From Cryobacterium flavum (GTDB lineage: Bacteria; Actinomycetota; Actinomycetes; Actinomycetales; Microbacteriaceae), in NCBI RefSeq assembly GCF_900103805.1, contig NZ_FNIB01000016.1:1-62151 (forward strand): a stretch of 62,151 nt of DNA, written 5' to 3'. Made by a program: the position numbers and the translations under genes. Below, piece after piece: positions 16,107 through 25,502 of this stretch (positions are counted from its first letter, which is position 1; the number at the start of each line of letters is the position of its first letter). The notes under the pieces were generated by a model, which saw nothing but the letters and a program-made list of their open reading frames with translations, had not been told where the DNA came from and made no database searches.

Positions 16107-17110
16107 TGCGGGTCCTCCAGTCGTTTCCGAAGGGTCGATCCACCACCAATCCTTACCTTGTGCAACTCGACCGGGGACTGCGCGAGCACGTTCAGGTCGA
16201 CGGTTTCTCCTGGTGGCGCGCCCTGACGGCACCGTACGACGTGTTCCATGTGCATTGGCCGGAGATTCTGCTGCAGGGGCGCACTCCCGCGCGTGCGCTC
16301 GCGCGGCGAGCGCTGTTTTCGCTCCTGCTGACGCGGCTGCGGTTGCGGAGCACCGCGGTGGTGCGCACCCTGCACAACCTGCGCAGTCACGAAATGCAAT
16401 CCCCGCGTGACCGGCGACTGATGGAGCTCTTCGACCGCCGCACGACCGTGTGGATTCGGCTCAATTCCTTCACGCCGGTGCCGGCTGGCGCCCTCGAACG
16501 CACCATAGCGCACGGCGACTATCGCGACTGGTTCGCCCAATACCCGAGCCCACCGACCGTTCCCGGCCGCGTTTTGTATTTCGGACTGATCCGCCCCTAT
16601 AAAGGAATCGACACGTTGATCAGCGCGTTCAGCACCGAAACGGATGCCGCCGCCTCAGCCGCGACCCTGCGAATCGTCGGTGCACCCCAGACCCCCCAAC
16701 TTGCCCACAATCTCGAGTCTCTAGCTGCCGCCGACTCACGCATCACGTTCAGCTTCGGGTACGCGAGCGATGCGGCCCTGTCGCGCGAGATCGGAGAGGC
16801 CGAATTGGTCGTGCTCCCTTATCAAGAGATGCACAATTCGGGGGCCGCTATTCTGGCCCTGTCGCTGTGCCGCCCGGTCCTGGTGCCACAGAACAGCGTG
16901 ACCGATGCCCTGGCGAGCGAAGCGGGCGGTGACTGGGTATCGACCTACCCCGGCGCGCTCTCCGCTCAGAACCTCAAAAACGCGGTCGCTGCCGCACGGC
17001 GCCGACACGACACCGAGCGTCCAGACCTCTCGGCCCGAGCCTGGCCGGCCGGTCTGGCCGCGCACCTGGAAGCCTATGAGTGCGCAGTGCGCGCCGCTCG
17101 ATCGCGCTAA
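16106..17110 (+). CDS. Glycosyltransferase (paralogue of the one at 37250)
   Basis: A 334-residue GT-B type enzyme. It shares with the gene at 37250 the blocks VLQSFP, TTNPYL, VFHVHWPEIL, GRTPAR, VVRTLHNL, the acceptor-side RPYKGIDTLI (RRYKGVEDLV in the paralogue) and VVLPYQEMHNSGA. This conserved order shows a duplicated gene pair within the locus. The donor site lies in the second half near YFGLIRPYKG. The sugar specificity cannot be told. Its GTG overlaps the stop of the kinase gene, so it is the last gene of the first plus-strand run. Confidence 0.88.
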   Translation: MRVLQSFPKGRSTTNPYLVQLDRGLREHVQVDGFSWWRALTAPYDVFHVHWPEILLQGRTPARALARRALFSLLLTRLRLRSTAVVRTLHNLRSHEMQSPRDRRLMELFDRRTTVWIRLNSFTPVPAGALERTIAHGDYRDWFAQYPSPPTVPGRVLYFGLIRPYKGIDTLISAFSTETDAAASAATLRIVGAPQTPQLAHNLESLAAADSRITFSFGYASDAALSREIGEAELVVLPYQEMHNSGAAILALSLCRPVLVPQNSVTDALASEAGGDWVSTYPGALSAQNLKNAVAAARRRHDTERPDLSARAWPAGLAAHLEAYECAVRAARSR

Positions 17111-17151
17111 CCGATCGCACTGACCGATCGCGCAGACCGATTCGACGGCGG

Positions 17152-18240
17152 CTAGCTCGCCCCGGCGAACAACCAGGCGTCGGCGGCCAGCCGCCCGTCA
17201 ACGGCCGGAAGATCGGCCACCAGGCTGGCAGCAGTTGCGCCCCCGCGCTTCTGCAGGGCGTGCACCACGGAATCCGCCAACGCAGACGAGGGAGCCCCTG
17301 GCGCGACCACGTCATGCCCGTGCTCGCTGAGCCACCGGGCCAGGCCGGTTTCCGAGGTGGTCACGATGTTGCACCCGTGCGCGAGGCCCTCCACAATGGG
17401 CAGGCCAATTTGCTCTCGCCAGGTGGCGGTCGGCTGCGAAAGAAGGGCGAGAACACTGGCGCCGCGCAGGTGCCGGTGTATCTCACTCCGCGGTGGGTCG
17501 ATAACCAGCGCGATCGTGGGGTCCTGCTCCGCCGCCTGGCGCGCCCGGTCCTCGAGTGCCCCTTTCCCGATGATGGTCAGGCGGGCGGTCGGGACCCGAG
17601 CGGTGACGCTTGGCCAGGCCTCGAGCAGGTCGAGAAAACCCTTGCGGGCCACGAGTGCTCCGAGAAAGACCACGCGCGGCTCGTTTGGACCGTCACCGGC
17701 GGGGCAGGTACAGGGCGCTGGCAACGCCGGAATCACGGTGGTCGTGAGTCCCCCGGGCCGGTGGCGCATGGCGCTCCCGTAGGTGACCCTCGCTGCATCC
17801 GTTCCAAAGGCGATTCGATCGGTGTGTCGCCAGACGAACCGCGACAGACGGCTGGTGGCGAAGCGTCGCAGTTGTCCCTCTCCTCCGACCGGGCGCCGAA
17901 GCGGATTCGAATTCTCCATGGCGTAGCTGACAATTGTCGCGCCGGGGCCACCGAGCAGCGACCTCGCCCGCAACCCAATGATGGCCAGCGAGCTGCCCCA
18001 CACGCTCGAGAGCATCAGCGGTTCATTGATCTCCAGCGTCGTCACCTCCGACCGGGCCAGCAGCCAGGCAGCCCGCACTGGCGCGGCTTGAATAACCGTG
18101 AGTCCATCGACGAGGGATTCCTGAAAGTCATACCTTTTGACCCGAAAGAGAATGGTGGCCTCCGGCAGCAGATGCGCGCGTTCGAGATAGGCGCTGCGCA
18201 ACGTTCGATACAGCCGCGCCCGCGAGGTCACGATGTGCAT
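17152..18240 (-). CDS. Glycosyltransferase family 4
   Basis: A 362-residue GT-B enzyme. The C-terminal domain has the GT4 pattern VVFLGALVARKGFLDLLEAW, then LTIIGKGALE, then the donor-binding REQIGLPIVEGLAHGCNIV with its Glu. The N-terminal half binds the acceptor. I chose the ATG at 18240 (MHIVTSR), which has GAGG upstream, over the ORF start at 18282, whose extra residues lie over the end of the next gene's leader. It converges with the gene at 16106; the short gap contains imperfect 13-base repeats of ACCGATCGC. Confidence 0.85.
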   Translation of the reverse strand: MHIVTSRARLYRTLRSAYLERAHLLPEATILFRVKRYDFQESLVDGLTVIQAAPVRAAWLLARSEVTTLEINEPLMLSSVWGSSLAIIGLRARSLLGGPGATIVSYAMENSNPLRRPVGGEGQLRRFATSRLSRFVWRHTDRIAFGTDAARVTYGSAMRHRPGGLTTTVIPALPAPCTCPAGDGPNEPRVVFLGALVARKGFLDLLEAWPSVTARVPTARLTIIGKGALEDRARQAAEQDPTIALVIDPPRSEIHRHLRGASVLALLSQPTATWREQIGLPIVEGLAHGCNIVTTSETGLARWLSEHGHDVVAPGAPSSALADSVVHALQKRGGATAASLVADLPAVDGRLAADAWLFAGAS

Positions 18241-18262
18241 CAAGTCAGTCCTCTGGTCGCCA

Positions 18263-19777
18263 TTAGTGCGATGGTTCAGCAATCAGATCGTCGAAGGTCG
18301 CGGTCATCGGGCTCAAGGTTGCCGACGCGCTGACGTAGAAGGCGAGTCCGATTGAGCCGGCCTGCTGGAGCGCAGCGGTAGAATCCGTCGCGCTCACCTG
18401 CCACGCCTCGGGAACAGCATCCCCCAGCTTCCACACCATGGCCTTGAGGGTTGTCGGCGAAGTGCCGGTCACCTGCAGTCGGAGTTTCAGCTGGTCGCCC
18501 GCCGCATAGCTGAGCCCAGGGACCGTCAAGTACTTCAGACTCGTCGCCCCACGCATCAGCTGCACCTGCACCGCCCCCGACGCGAGCAGTTTCGCGCGGG
18601 CCCGGTAGTCATTGCCCTCCACCCGACGCCCGATGGCCGACAGGTAGGTACCACCGCCGGTCACGGCCTGTTGCGTCCCCATGCTCACGGTCAGGTCGGT
18701 ATCAACGGATGTCGCACCAGGGAGGTAGGCGTTGACCGTCTGACCGGCTGCTGCCTGAAGCTTACCCACACCGTCACCGACCGAATAGTTCGCCGTTGAC
18801 CCCGTCGTGGTCCACGGCCCAGCGATATCGGCCGAGCCCAGGCCCCTCGTGATCGTGCGGCCGAAGGCATCCCCGGCGAACGCCGTGATCGGCGGCGCCG
18901 GTGGGTCGGTGGCCACAATGGTCTGCGTGTCGCTGGCGGTCGCGCCGGCGGTGTCGGTGACCGTGAGCACGACCTCGTACATTCCCGCACCGGGGTAGGT
19001 GTGCGTTGCCGTTGCAGTCGCCGCCCTTTCGGTCGTTCCATCGCCCCAGGCCCAGGCATACTGTGCGTTGACCGCGCCCCCGTCTGGCTGACCGGTCCAG
19101 GTGCCGAGGGCGCCGTTGGACGTCGCGAACGAGGCCGTCATGGTGCGGGATTGACCGCTGGCGACGGTGAACGTTCCCCCCGCGTAAACCGTGTTCCCGA
19201 AGATTCCCAACGCCTTGACCTGGGCATTTACTACCGGCTTCCAGGACGAGACCAGGGCGCCCGTACCGGTGTCGAAGGCCGCCAGTCGGAAACGAGTTTC
19301 TGAACCGACCTTGGTGAAGCCTCCTCCGGCGTACACTCGAGTGCCGTCGGCGGAGGCGACCAGGGCACGAACAGCCCCGTTGACGTTGGGATTGAACGAG
19401 GTGATCAGTTTTCCGGTGGTGAGGTTGTAGGCGAGCAGGTTGTTGCGCACGACTTCATTGACGCCGCGGGCAGAACCAGCCGGCCGGGACCGGGTGAATT
19501 CCCCGCCGACGTAGACGGTGTCCCCCACAATCAGCTGCGCCCAGACCACGCCGTTGATCTGCGTGGTCGGCAGCGAATCGGCAGAAACCGTCACCGGAGT
19601 GGCGGCATCGGCCGGGGCAGAATCGGCCAGCGCAACCGAGGGGGCGCTGAGAACCGCGGCGACCACGGCCACGACCGTGGCGAGCCCGACCCAGCCCGCC
19701 CGTGCCAAACGGGCCAGGCGCGGGCTGGGATTGTCCGCAACAGAACGGCGCGGAAGAACGAACACGGGAGTAGCCAC
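18263..19777 (-). CDS. Secreted propeller/PKD protein with an internal deletion
   Basis: A 504-residue secreted protein. It has a Sec-type signal (residues 25-51, cleavage near ALADSAP), then about four delta-60-like propeller repeats with VYVGGEFTRSRPAG and VYAGGTFT, then an immediate jump at PDGGAVNA to YAWAWGDGT. That second piece is the start of a PKD domain, followed by the same C-terminal jelly-roll-like domain as the paralogue at 20942 (AFGRTITRGLG, SAIGRRVEGNDYRARAK). The propeller half, FN3, LamG and first PKD of the paralogue are missing. The frame is kept. It probably came from a longer copy by recombination and may still be a stable surface protein. Its GTG start has GAGGCCTCC upstream. 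Confidence 0.75.
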   Translation of the reverse strand: MATPVFVLPRRSVADNPSPRLARLARAGWVGLATVVAVVAAVLSAPSVALADSAPADAATPVTVSADSLPTTQINGVVWAQLIVGDTVYVGGEFTRSRPAGSARGVNEVVRNNLLAYNLTTGKLITSFNPNVNGAVRALVASADGTRVYAGGGFTKVGSETRFRLAAFDTGTGALVSSWKPVVNAQVKALGIFGNTVYAGGTFTVASGQSRTMTASFATSNGALGTWTGQPDGGAVNAQYAWAWGDGTTERAATATATHTYPGAGMYEVVLTVTDTAGATASDTQTIVATDPPAPPITAFAGDAFGRTITRGLGSADIAGPWTTTGSTANYSVGDGVGKLQAAAGQTVNAYLPGATSVDTDLTVSMGTQQAVTGGGTYLSAIGRRVEGNDYRARAKLLASGAVQVQLMRGATSLKYLTVPGLSYAAGDQLKLRLQVTGTSPTTLKAMVWKLGDAVPEAWQVSATDSTAALQQAGSIGLAFYVSASATLSPMTATFDDLIAEPSH

Positions 19778-19865
19778 CAGGAGGCCTCACTTAGGGTTTG
19801 GACCGCAGCCTTCGAGTAGCTACCGCACTAATTCGCAGTATATTGAATCTTTGTCATTTATAACT

Positions 19866-19881
19866 GCCCCCCTTACGGGGC
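19866..19881. promoter_or_regulatory. C/G inverted repeat before the short propeller gene
   Basis: GCCCC-CCTTAC-GGGGC, symmetric five-base arms, 89 bp upstream of the GTG at 19777. It lies between the propeller gene and the end of the glycosyltransferase gene. It is a member of the locus-wide repeat set. Confidence 0.45.
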
Positions 19882-19893
19882 GAGCCGTCGCGC

Positions 19894-20844
19894 TCAGCTG
19901 CGCTTGTACTCGTGATAGACCGATCCGACCGAACCGCTCAGCATGCCGGCTCCGCGGGCGGCGGTTCGTAATCCTCTGGCGCGCTGCGGCAGCTGCCCGA
20001 CGATCAAACCGGCCAGGTAGCGGGCAAGCCCGCCCAACACCCGTACCGTTCCACGAACGAGCAGGGTGAACCGAACCAGCATCCGCTCGCCATTCTCGGT
20101 GTCGTCCAGGTTGATTCGACTCCAGGTGTTGCCCATGCGGAAAGCGCGTTGCAGCACCCATTCGTGGGTGAGCCGGTCGGCCGGAACCACGTCGATGACA
20201 ACGGCCTCGTCGCACCAGATCATCTGCCCTCCCCGTCGGTGCAGCTGCCGGGTGAACAGCGAATCGGAGCCGCCGGAAAGTCCGAACCGTTCGTCGAAAC
20301 GCAGACCCAGACGGCGCACCTCCACGAGGTCGAGCAGCAGGTTGTTGGTGGCGGCGAGCGAAACCGAAGTGCCAGTGGCGAATCGCCGACGTTCGAAGAA
20401 GCCGCCGCCGCGAATCCACGGGTCAGGCTCGGTATCGTACCGAGAGAGCACCGGACCGACCACGGCGGCCGGGCGAAACGTCGAGTAGGTGTCGAGAAGC
20501 TGGGTGAGCCATTTCGCGGTGGGGCGCTCATCGTCGTCAATGAAGACCAGCAGTTGGGCCTTTGCCGCCTCCGTCAATGCCCGGTTGCGAGCCGACGCGA
20601 TACCGGGATTTGGTTCGTGCACGTAGCGTACCGGCACCGGACTGTCCGAGGTGTTGGCCGCAGCCACCTGGTCGCGGGCTCCCCCCTGAGGATCGTTGTC
20701 GACGACCAGAATTTCGACCGGCCCAGGAACGGTACCGGCTTGTTCGAGAAGTTCAGGCAACAGCTCCTCAAGGTCTTGGGGGCGGCAGTAGGTGAGGACC
20801 GAAATCACCACCCGGATCGCGGTATTTGGATACCCGCTATTCAT
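19894..20844 (-). CDS. Glycosyltransferase family 2 (paralogue of 38263)
   Basis: A 316-residue GT-A enzyme. The nucleotide-sugar motifs are VVISVLTYCRPQDLEELLP, ILVVDNDPQGG and the metal-binding triple Asp in LLVFIDDDERPTAKWL. It shares this, NPGIASARNRAL, AATNNLLLDL and GGSDSLFTRQL with the gene at 38263, so the two are duplicates. The C-terminal 60 residues are basic and partly hydrophobic, suggesting membrane attachment. I chose the ATG at 20844, which follows a GGGGGAAG ribosome site; the track start seven codons earlier is a GTG. It is probably a side-chain transferase. Confidence 0.88.
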   Translation of the reverse strand: MNSGYPNTAIRVVISVLTYCRPQDLEELLPELLEQAGTVPGPVEILVVDNDPQGGARDQVAAANTSDSPVPVRYVHEPNPGIASARNRALTEAAKAQLLVFIDDDERPTAKWLTQLLDTYSTFRPAAVVGPVLSRYDTEPDPWIRGGGFFERRRFATGTSVSLAATNNLLLDLVEVRRLGLRFDERFGLSGGSDSLFTRQLHRRGGQMIWCDEAVVIDVVPADRLTHEWVLQRAFRMGNTWSRINLDDTENGERMLVRFTLLVRGTVRVLGGLARYLAGLIVGQLPQRARGLRTAARGAGMLSGSVGSVYHEYKRS

Positions 20845-20941
20845 GACTTCCCCCAATTTCAGCACTGCGCCGATCCGAATCCTTCACGAACACCGTTCTC
20901 CATCCGTACACTTTCTTCACTCCCGCCCGTCTCGGCGACGG

Positions 20942-23900
20942 TCAGTTCATGCGCGTGACGACTAGATCGTCGAAGGCCGCCGTAACCGGCGTCACCGTGG
21001 CCGTCGACCCGAGGTAGAACGCCAGACCGACGGAACCCGCTGCCTGCATCGCGGCCGTGGCATCAGTGGTGCTGAGTTGCCAGGCCGCCGGTTCCGTACC
21101 GCCGGCACTCCAAACTTTGGCCCGAATCGTCGTCGGCGCGGTGCCGAAGACCTGAATTCGGAGTCGAAGTTGTGATCCTGTGGTGTAAGTCAGGCCCGAA
21201 ATGTTCTGCACGGTCAAGGTTGTTGCCCCGCGCATCAGCTGCAACTGCACGACGCCGGTCGCCAAGACCTTGGCCCTGGCTCGGTAGTCATCCGTTCCGA
21301 CGCGTCGGCCGATGACCGATGCGTACGCTCCCGACCCGGTGGCGTCCTGTTGCAGGGCAACCGAAACACTGACGTCAGTGTCAGCCGATGAGACACCGGA
21401 CAGGTACCCATTGAGCGTGGCCCCGGCCGCGGACTTGAACCGCCCCGAACCGGAGCTGACGGAATAGTTCGCCGACGATCCGGTCGTGGTCCAGACCCCA
21501 CCGCTGTCGGCGGTGCCGAGCCCGCTACTAAGAACTCGGGAAAACGCGTCAGTCGCCAGGGGAAGGTTCGGGTCGACGTTGGGAACGAGCACATCCTGCG
21601 TCGTCGACCCTGTTGCGGCAGAGCTGTCGGTCACCGTGAGGGAGACTTGATAGTTGCCCGCCACGGTGTAGCTGTGCGTGGCCGTGATCCCGGTCGAGTT
21701 CGTGCCGTCGCCCCACGACCAGGCGTAACCGGTGGTGACTCCATCAGGGTCGGTTGAAGCGGATGCATCCACCGAGATTGCCAGTGGCGCAGTCCGGTAG
21801 CTGAATGCGGCCGTCGGCGGCACGTTTGCCGGCGGATCGTTGGCGACCACCGACCGGCTCGTGCTGGCAGTGCTTCCCGCGTTGTCGGTCACCGTGAGGG
21901 TAACCGTGTACGAGCCAGCAGTATCATAGCTGTGCGCCGCAGTGATTCCGGTCGCGTTGGTTCCGTCCCCGAAATTCCAGCTATAGCCCGTGATGGTGCC
22001 GTCGGAATCCGTTGATCCGGCGCCGTCCACGGTGAGTGCCAGGTTGTTGATGGCGGCGGTGAACGCAGCCTCTGGCACCATATTTGCCGGCGGACCGGAT
22101 CGCCCGATGTTGTAGTGATTCGCTACGGATGCCGCCCCGAGCGCTGCTGGATACACGGCCACTTCGTCGATGTCAGCGGCGATATAGTCACTCAGAGGTC
22201 GGCTGGTCCAGCCACTCAGATTGTCACCGCCGATGCGCCAATAGCCCTGGATCGGAGCAGCCGATGTCGTGTCGGTGCGTTGGGCGACGAGCACCCCATC
22301 GATGTACAGGGACATCCCATTGACGCCGACGCTGGCCACGATGTGGTGCCACTGCCCGTCGTTGTAGGAAGAGGTCGTATTGACTGTGCGCAGGGTGCCC
22401 GGCTTGACACCGAACCAGATGCGACCGAAGTTGTCCATGTAGACGTGACGGTCATAGGCGGTGGAATTCCCCGTCGTGCTGCTGCCAAGTCCGATGATCT
22501 TGCCGCCACGTCTGGTCGTCGTCTTGACCCAGGACTCGACGCTGAATGCGTCCCGCGGCGTTTCAAACGCACTCGATGCCGCGAACCCGGTGGTGGTGCC
22601 GCTGAACCGCGACGCGGAGCCGGAGTTACCGGCGAGGGCACCGGTGACGTCCCGAGTCACACCGGTGCCGGTCTGGGCGTTTGCGGCCGAGGCCCAGTCG
22701 AAGGCCGTCGTTCCGCTCGGTTCGCCGAGGGGCCAGTAGGACGTCGGCGAGTCGGCGCGCACTGCGGACGCATAGGCGCTGTACTCACCAGTCGCAGAGA
22801 CGGTCACGGATGCCGGACCTCCGGTGCGAACGTTTCCGAAGGGGTCACTCACCCTGACTTGGTAGGAATAGGTCTGGCCGGGGGTGAGCCCGGTATCGGT
22901 CCATCCCATGCTCGGGCGGGACCAGTCCACGGACAGCCCAGAAATCGTTCCGACCGAGACTCCATCGCGCAACACCTCATAGTTGAGTCGCTCGTTGTCA
23001 CGGTCGTAGGCGGACTTCCAGGCGACGCGCACGGTTCCGCTCGACAGCGACTGAACGTCGGGCACGAAGGCCGAGGCGACAAAGGCCGCATTGGCCACCC
23101 GCGGACCCTCTTTGTTCGGCGCGCTTGCAGCGGTGGCGAATCGGGCCAGGCCCTGTTGTCCCTTGTTGTTGACGTTGGTGAATTCACCCCCGTACAGCAG
23201 GTATTGACTGTTGGTGACAACGTTCCAGGGCCCCTGCCCCTGCCCGGTATAGGTGCCGGTGTTGATCTCGGGATAGTAGCTCAGCAGTCTCGGGCGCGGT
23301 TTTCCGACGAAGTTGTCATAGCTGCCCACGGCATTCGGCGTGAGCAAACCGGTCGTCGCCATGGTGAAAGCCAGGGTGCGGTGGTAGGTGCGCGGCGCGG
23401 TCTCGACCGGCCCGCCCATATTGCCGCAATAGTGGGCGTGACCGGTGGTGTATACAACGTTTTGGGTGAGTGCGGCGGAGTAGGTGTCGCCGTGGCAATC
23501 TTCCATCCAAATGATGGAACCGTTCGACCAGTCAGCCCGGAAGGTGCCTTCGAAGTTGGCGCCGGCCCCGTAGTCATAGCCCGTGCCGAACACGCCATCG
23601 GTCGAAGACGTCAGGCTCGTGAACCCCCCGTTGAGCCCGCCGTTGCGCAGCAGGGAGTTGACCGCCCAGGGCAGGGAGTCGCCCGTGACGGCGTCGAGGG
23701 CTGCCATTCCATAGCCGGGATTCACGCCACCGTTGTACGAGGTGAACGCTCCGCCAATGATTACCTTGGTGCCATCGGGCGAGACGGTGAGCGCGTTGAC
23801 TGCGCCGCCGTCTGGGGTTCCAGCCCAGGCTTTCAGCGCGCCGTTGGACGCGTCGAAGGACGCGATCTGACTGCGTGCCTGCCCGCCAGCCGTCGTGAAG

Positions 23901-24496
23901 GTTCCGCCGGCGTAGACCGTGCTTCCAGAAATACCGAGCGCCTTGACCTGGGCGTTCAGCACCGGAGCAAACGACGGTACGAGCTCCCCGGTGCCGGCGT
24001 CAAAAGCCGCCAGTCGATACCGGGCAACACCACTCATGCTGGTGAACGAGCCACCGACAAAGATGCGGGTACCGTCAGCGGAGGCGACGAGTGCTCGCAC
24101 GGCACCATTGGGGTTGGGGCTGAAGGTCGGAATCAGCACCCCCGTCGTCAAGTTGTAGGCGAGCAGGTTGGTGCGCACTACCTCGTTCACGCCAACGCCG
24201 GAACCAGCTGGGCGGGCCTTGGTGAATTCACCCCCCACGTAGACGGTGTTACCCACGATCAACTGCGTCCACACCACACCGTTGATCTGCGCGGTCGGCA
24301 GGGAATCTGCGGCCATGGTCACCGGGGTGGTCGAATCAACCGGCGCGGTGTCCGCGACCGCCTGAAGTGGCACCGTGAGGGTGGCGGCGACCACCGCGAG
24401 TGCGGTCATCATGCCGAAGACGCCAGCGCGTGCTGATCGTTCGCGAATCAAACTTGGACGTGCGCGATTCGTGCGAGACGCGAACAAAGATCCCAC
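20942..24496 (-). CDS. Large secreted propeller-FN3-LamG-PKD protein
   Basis: A 1184-residue secreted multidomain protein. Signal peptide at residues 22-49 (cleavage near AVADTAP). A delta-60-like beta-propeller spans about 55-450 with repeated VYVGGEF, IFVGGSF, VYAGGTF and VIIGGAF blocks. Then come an FN3 domain (470-585, ending QTYSYQVRVSDPFG), a LamG/concanavalin-like domain (590-800, DNFGRIWFG and GQWHHIVAS), two PKD domains (815-985, YSWNFGDGT and YAWSWGDGT) and a C-terminal jelly-roll-like domain (990-1184). There is no sortase signal or C-terminal anchor. The domain set fits a carbohydrate-binding matrix or surface protein. It is likely to bind or organise the polysaccharide made by this locus. 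The GTG start has AAGGAA upstream. Confidence 0.88.
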   Translation of the reverse strand: MGSLFASRTNRARPSLIRERSARAGVFGMMTALAVVAATLTVPLQAVADTAPVDSTTPVTMAADSLPTAQINGVVWTQLIVGNTVYVGGEFTKARPAGSGVGVNEVVRTNLLAYNLTTGVLIPTFSPNPNGAVRALVASADGTRIFVGGSFTSMSGVARYRLAAFDAGTGELVPSFAPVLNAQVKALGISGSTVYAGGTFTTAGGQARSQIASFDASNGALKAWAGTPDGGAVNALTVSPDGTKVIIGGAFTSYNGGVNPGYGMAALDAVTGDSLPWAVNSLLRNGGLNGGFTSLTSSTDGVFGTGYDYGAGANFEGTFRADWSNGSIIWMEDCHGDTYSAALTQNVVYTTGHAHYCGNMGGPVETAPRTYHRTLAFTMATTGLLTPNAVGSYDNFVGKPRPRLLSYYPEINTGTYTGQGQGPWNVVTNSQYLLYGGEFTNVNNKGQQGLARFATAASAPNKEGPRVANAAFVASAFVPDVQSLSSGTVRVAWKSAYDRDNERLNYEVLRDGVSVGTISGLSVDWSRPSMGWTDTGLTPGQTYSYQVRVSDPFGNVRTGGPASVTVSATGEYSAYASAVRADSPTSYWPLGEPSGTTAFDWASAANAQTGTGVTRDVTGALAGNSGSASRFSGTTTGFAASSAFETPRDAFSVESWVKTTTRRGGKIIGLGSSTTGNSTAYDRHVYMDNFGRIWFGVKPGTLRTVNTTSSYNDGQWHHIVASVGVNGMSLYIDGVLVAQRTDTTSAAPIQGYWRIGGDNLSGWTSRPLSDYIAADIDEVAVYPAALGAASVANHYNIGRSGPPANMVPEAAFTAAINNLALTVDGAGSTDSDGTITGYSWNFGDGTNATGITAAHSYDTAGSYTVTLTVTDNAGSTASTSRSVVANDPPANVPPTAAFSYRTAPLAISVDASASTDPDGVTTGYAWSWGDGTNSTGITATHSYTVAGNYQVSLTVTDSSAATGSTTQDVLVPNVDPNLPLATDAFSRVLSSGLGTADSGGVWTTTGSSANYSVSSGSGRFKSAAGATLNGYLSGVSSADTDVSVSVALQQDATGSGAYASVIGRRVGTDDYRARAKVLATGVVQLQLMRGATTLTVQNISGLTYTTGSQLRLRIQVFGTAPTTIRAKVWSAGGTEPAAWQLSTTDATAAMQAAGSVGLAFYLGSTATVTPVTAAFDDLVVTRMN

Positions 24497-24582
24497 GGAG
24501 TTTCCTTACTCGGAGGAGGAGCGGGGCCGTCGGGTGGCCATCGCATTCAACGGAGTCTAGTGAGGTTTTCTCAGTCTGGAAT

Positions 24583-24598
24583 ACCCCCGATGGGGGGC
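24583..24598. promoter_or_regulatory. C/G inverted repeat before the large propeller gene
   Basis: CCCCC-GAT-GGGGGG followed by CA, 87 bp upstream of the GTG at 24496, which nearly equals the spacing at 19866. It is a member of the locus-wide repeat set. Confidence 0.5.
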
Positions 24599-24617
24599 AG
24601 TCGACCTCGAGGATCGG

Positions 24618-25328
24618 TTATTTCGGCGCCGGGCCCTCAAACAGCACGATCGGCACACCGGCCGAGTAGTCAACGGCAATCTGCACACGGTCACGACCAT
24701 CGTCGGGGACGTTGAAAATGAACACCCCGCGCGCCGCACCTCCCGCGGAGACCGCATCGGGGAGCGGAACTCCTCCGGGGGCAGCGAGCTCAGTCGCTGG
24801 CGACTGCTCCCCCCCGTAGTAGAAGTTGACCACCGTCGACGTCAACGACACCGACACCGCAGTGTCGTTGCGAACGGTTACGGCGAATCGGAGTGAGGGC
24901 CCGGCAACTTCGCCCGGACCGCGTGCCTCGCCGGCGACGGACTCAAGTTCGCTGATGCTGAAGACGACACCGGGTACAGCTGCCGCCGGATCCGCCAGCG
25001 GAACAGGGGCCTGAACCTGGGGTGGAGCGAGTTCGGTGGACGGAACGCCGATTCCGGCCGCCGGGTCCGGAGCGCTCGGCACGGGGGGCGCCGGCGTGGG
25101 ACTCTTCGTCGGTGCCGGTGTGGGAGAAGCAGTCCGCGACGGCGATGGACTCGTCGCTGACGGCATCGAGACGCCGTCGTCCGAATCGGCGCGTTGCGAC
25201 GCCCAGGAATTAGCGACGAGCACTATGACCACGAGCAGGACCAGCACACCGCACCCAAAGATCCACCACAATCTGCGCCGCCGGCTCGTGCTGCCAGTGC
25301 TGTCGTCGACGGGGTGTTGCACTGCCAT
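24618..25328 (-). CDS. Membrane-anchored Pro/Ser-rich extracellular protein
   Basis: A 236-residue single-pass protein. A basic N-terminus (SRRRRLWW) precedes one strong helix (IFGCGVLVLLVVIVLVA, about residues 24-41), so the chain points outward. A Ser/Pro/Thr/Ala-rich linker runs from 45 to 105. The C-terminal domain (about 115-236) has a beta-rich pattern with LRFAVTVRNDTAVSVSL, like DUF4352/CARDB-type immunoglobulin folds. I chose the ATG at 25328, which has GGAG upstream; the frame before it is not supported. It sits next to the large propeller gene and may anchor or display matrix components. It could be a lipid-independent surface adhesin. Confidence 0.65.
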   Translation of the reverse strand: MAVQHPVDDSTGSTSRRRRLWWIFGCGVLVLLVVIVLVANSWASQRADSDDGVSMPSATSPSPSRTASPTPAPTKSPTPAPPVPSAPDPAAGIGVPSTELAPPQVQAPVPLADPAAAVPGVVFSISELESVAGEARGPGEVAGPSLRFAVTVRNDTAVSVSLTSTVVNFYYGGEQSPATELAAPGGVPLPDAVSAGGAARGVFIFNVPDDGRDRVQIAVDYSAGVPIVLFEGPAPK

Positions 25329-25432
25329 GTTCAAACTCCAGAGTGGGGGCCCGATCGAAAAACGAATCGGGCGTGAGACGTCGTGCAGCCATCTATACAC
25401 GCTCAGGCCCCTCATTCCTAGGGGGCAGGTGA

Positions 25433-25446
25433 ACCCCGTCTGGGGC
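25433..25446. promoter_or_regulatory. C/G inverted repeat in a divergent intergenic region
   Basis: ACCCC-GTCT-GGGGC, 57 bp upstream of the glycosyltransferase ATG at 25503 and about 105 bp upstream of the minus-strand gene start at 25328. A second G/C repeat, GGCCCCT-CATTCC-TAGGGGGC, lies beside it at 25406-25426. Both divergent genes could be controlled from here. Confidence 0.5.
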
Positions 25447-25502
25447 ACACGCCGCTACCTGTACAGTGTGTGAAAACTGCCCACTATTGATAAGGCCCAG
25501 AC

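Noticed and set aside
17093..17150. Imperfect ACCGATCGC repeats between two converging glycosyltransferase genes
   Set aside because: Only about three short, uneven copies with no symmetry or conserved spacing; likely chance or slippage.
17080..18333. Long plus-strand frame of 417 codons
   Set aside because: Antisense of the family 4 glycosyltransferase at 17152, with a low-complexity composition and no motifs.
22115..24436. Very long open frame (773 codons) on the plus strand
   Set aside because: It is the antisense shadow of the large propeller gene. Its translation is Arg/Gly/His-rich with no domains, while the minus-strand frame has a signal peptide and clear repeats.
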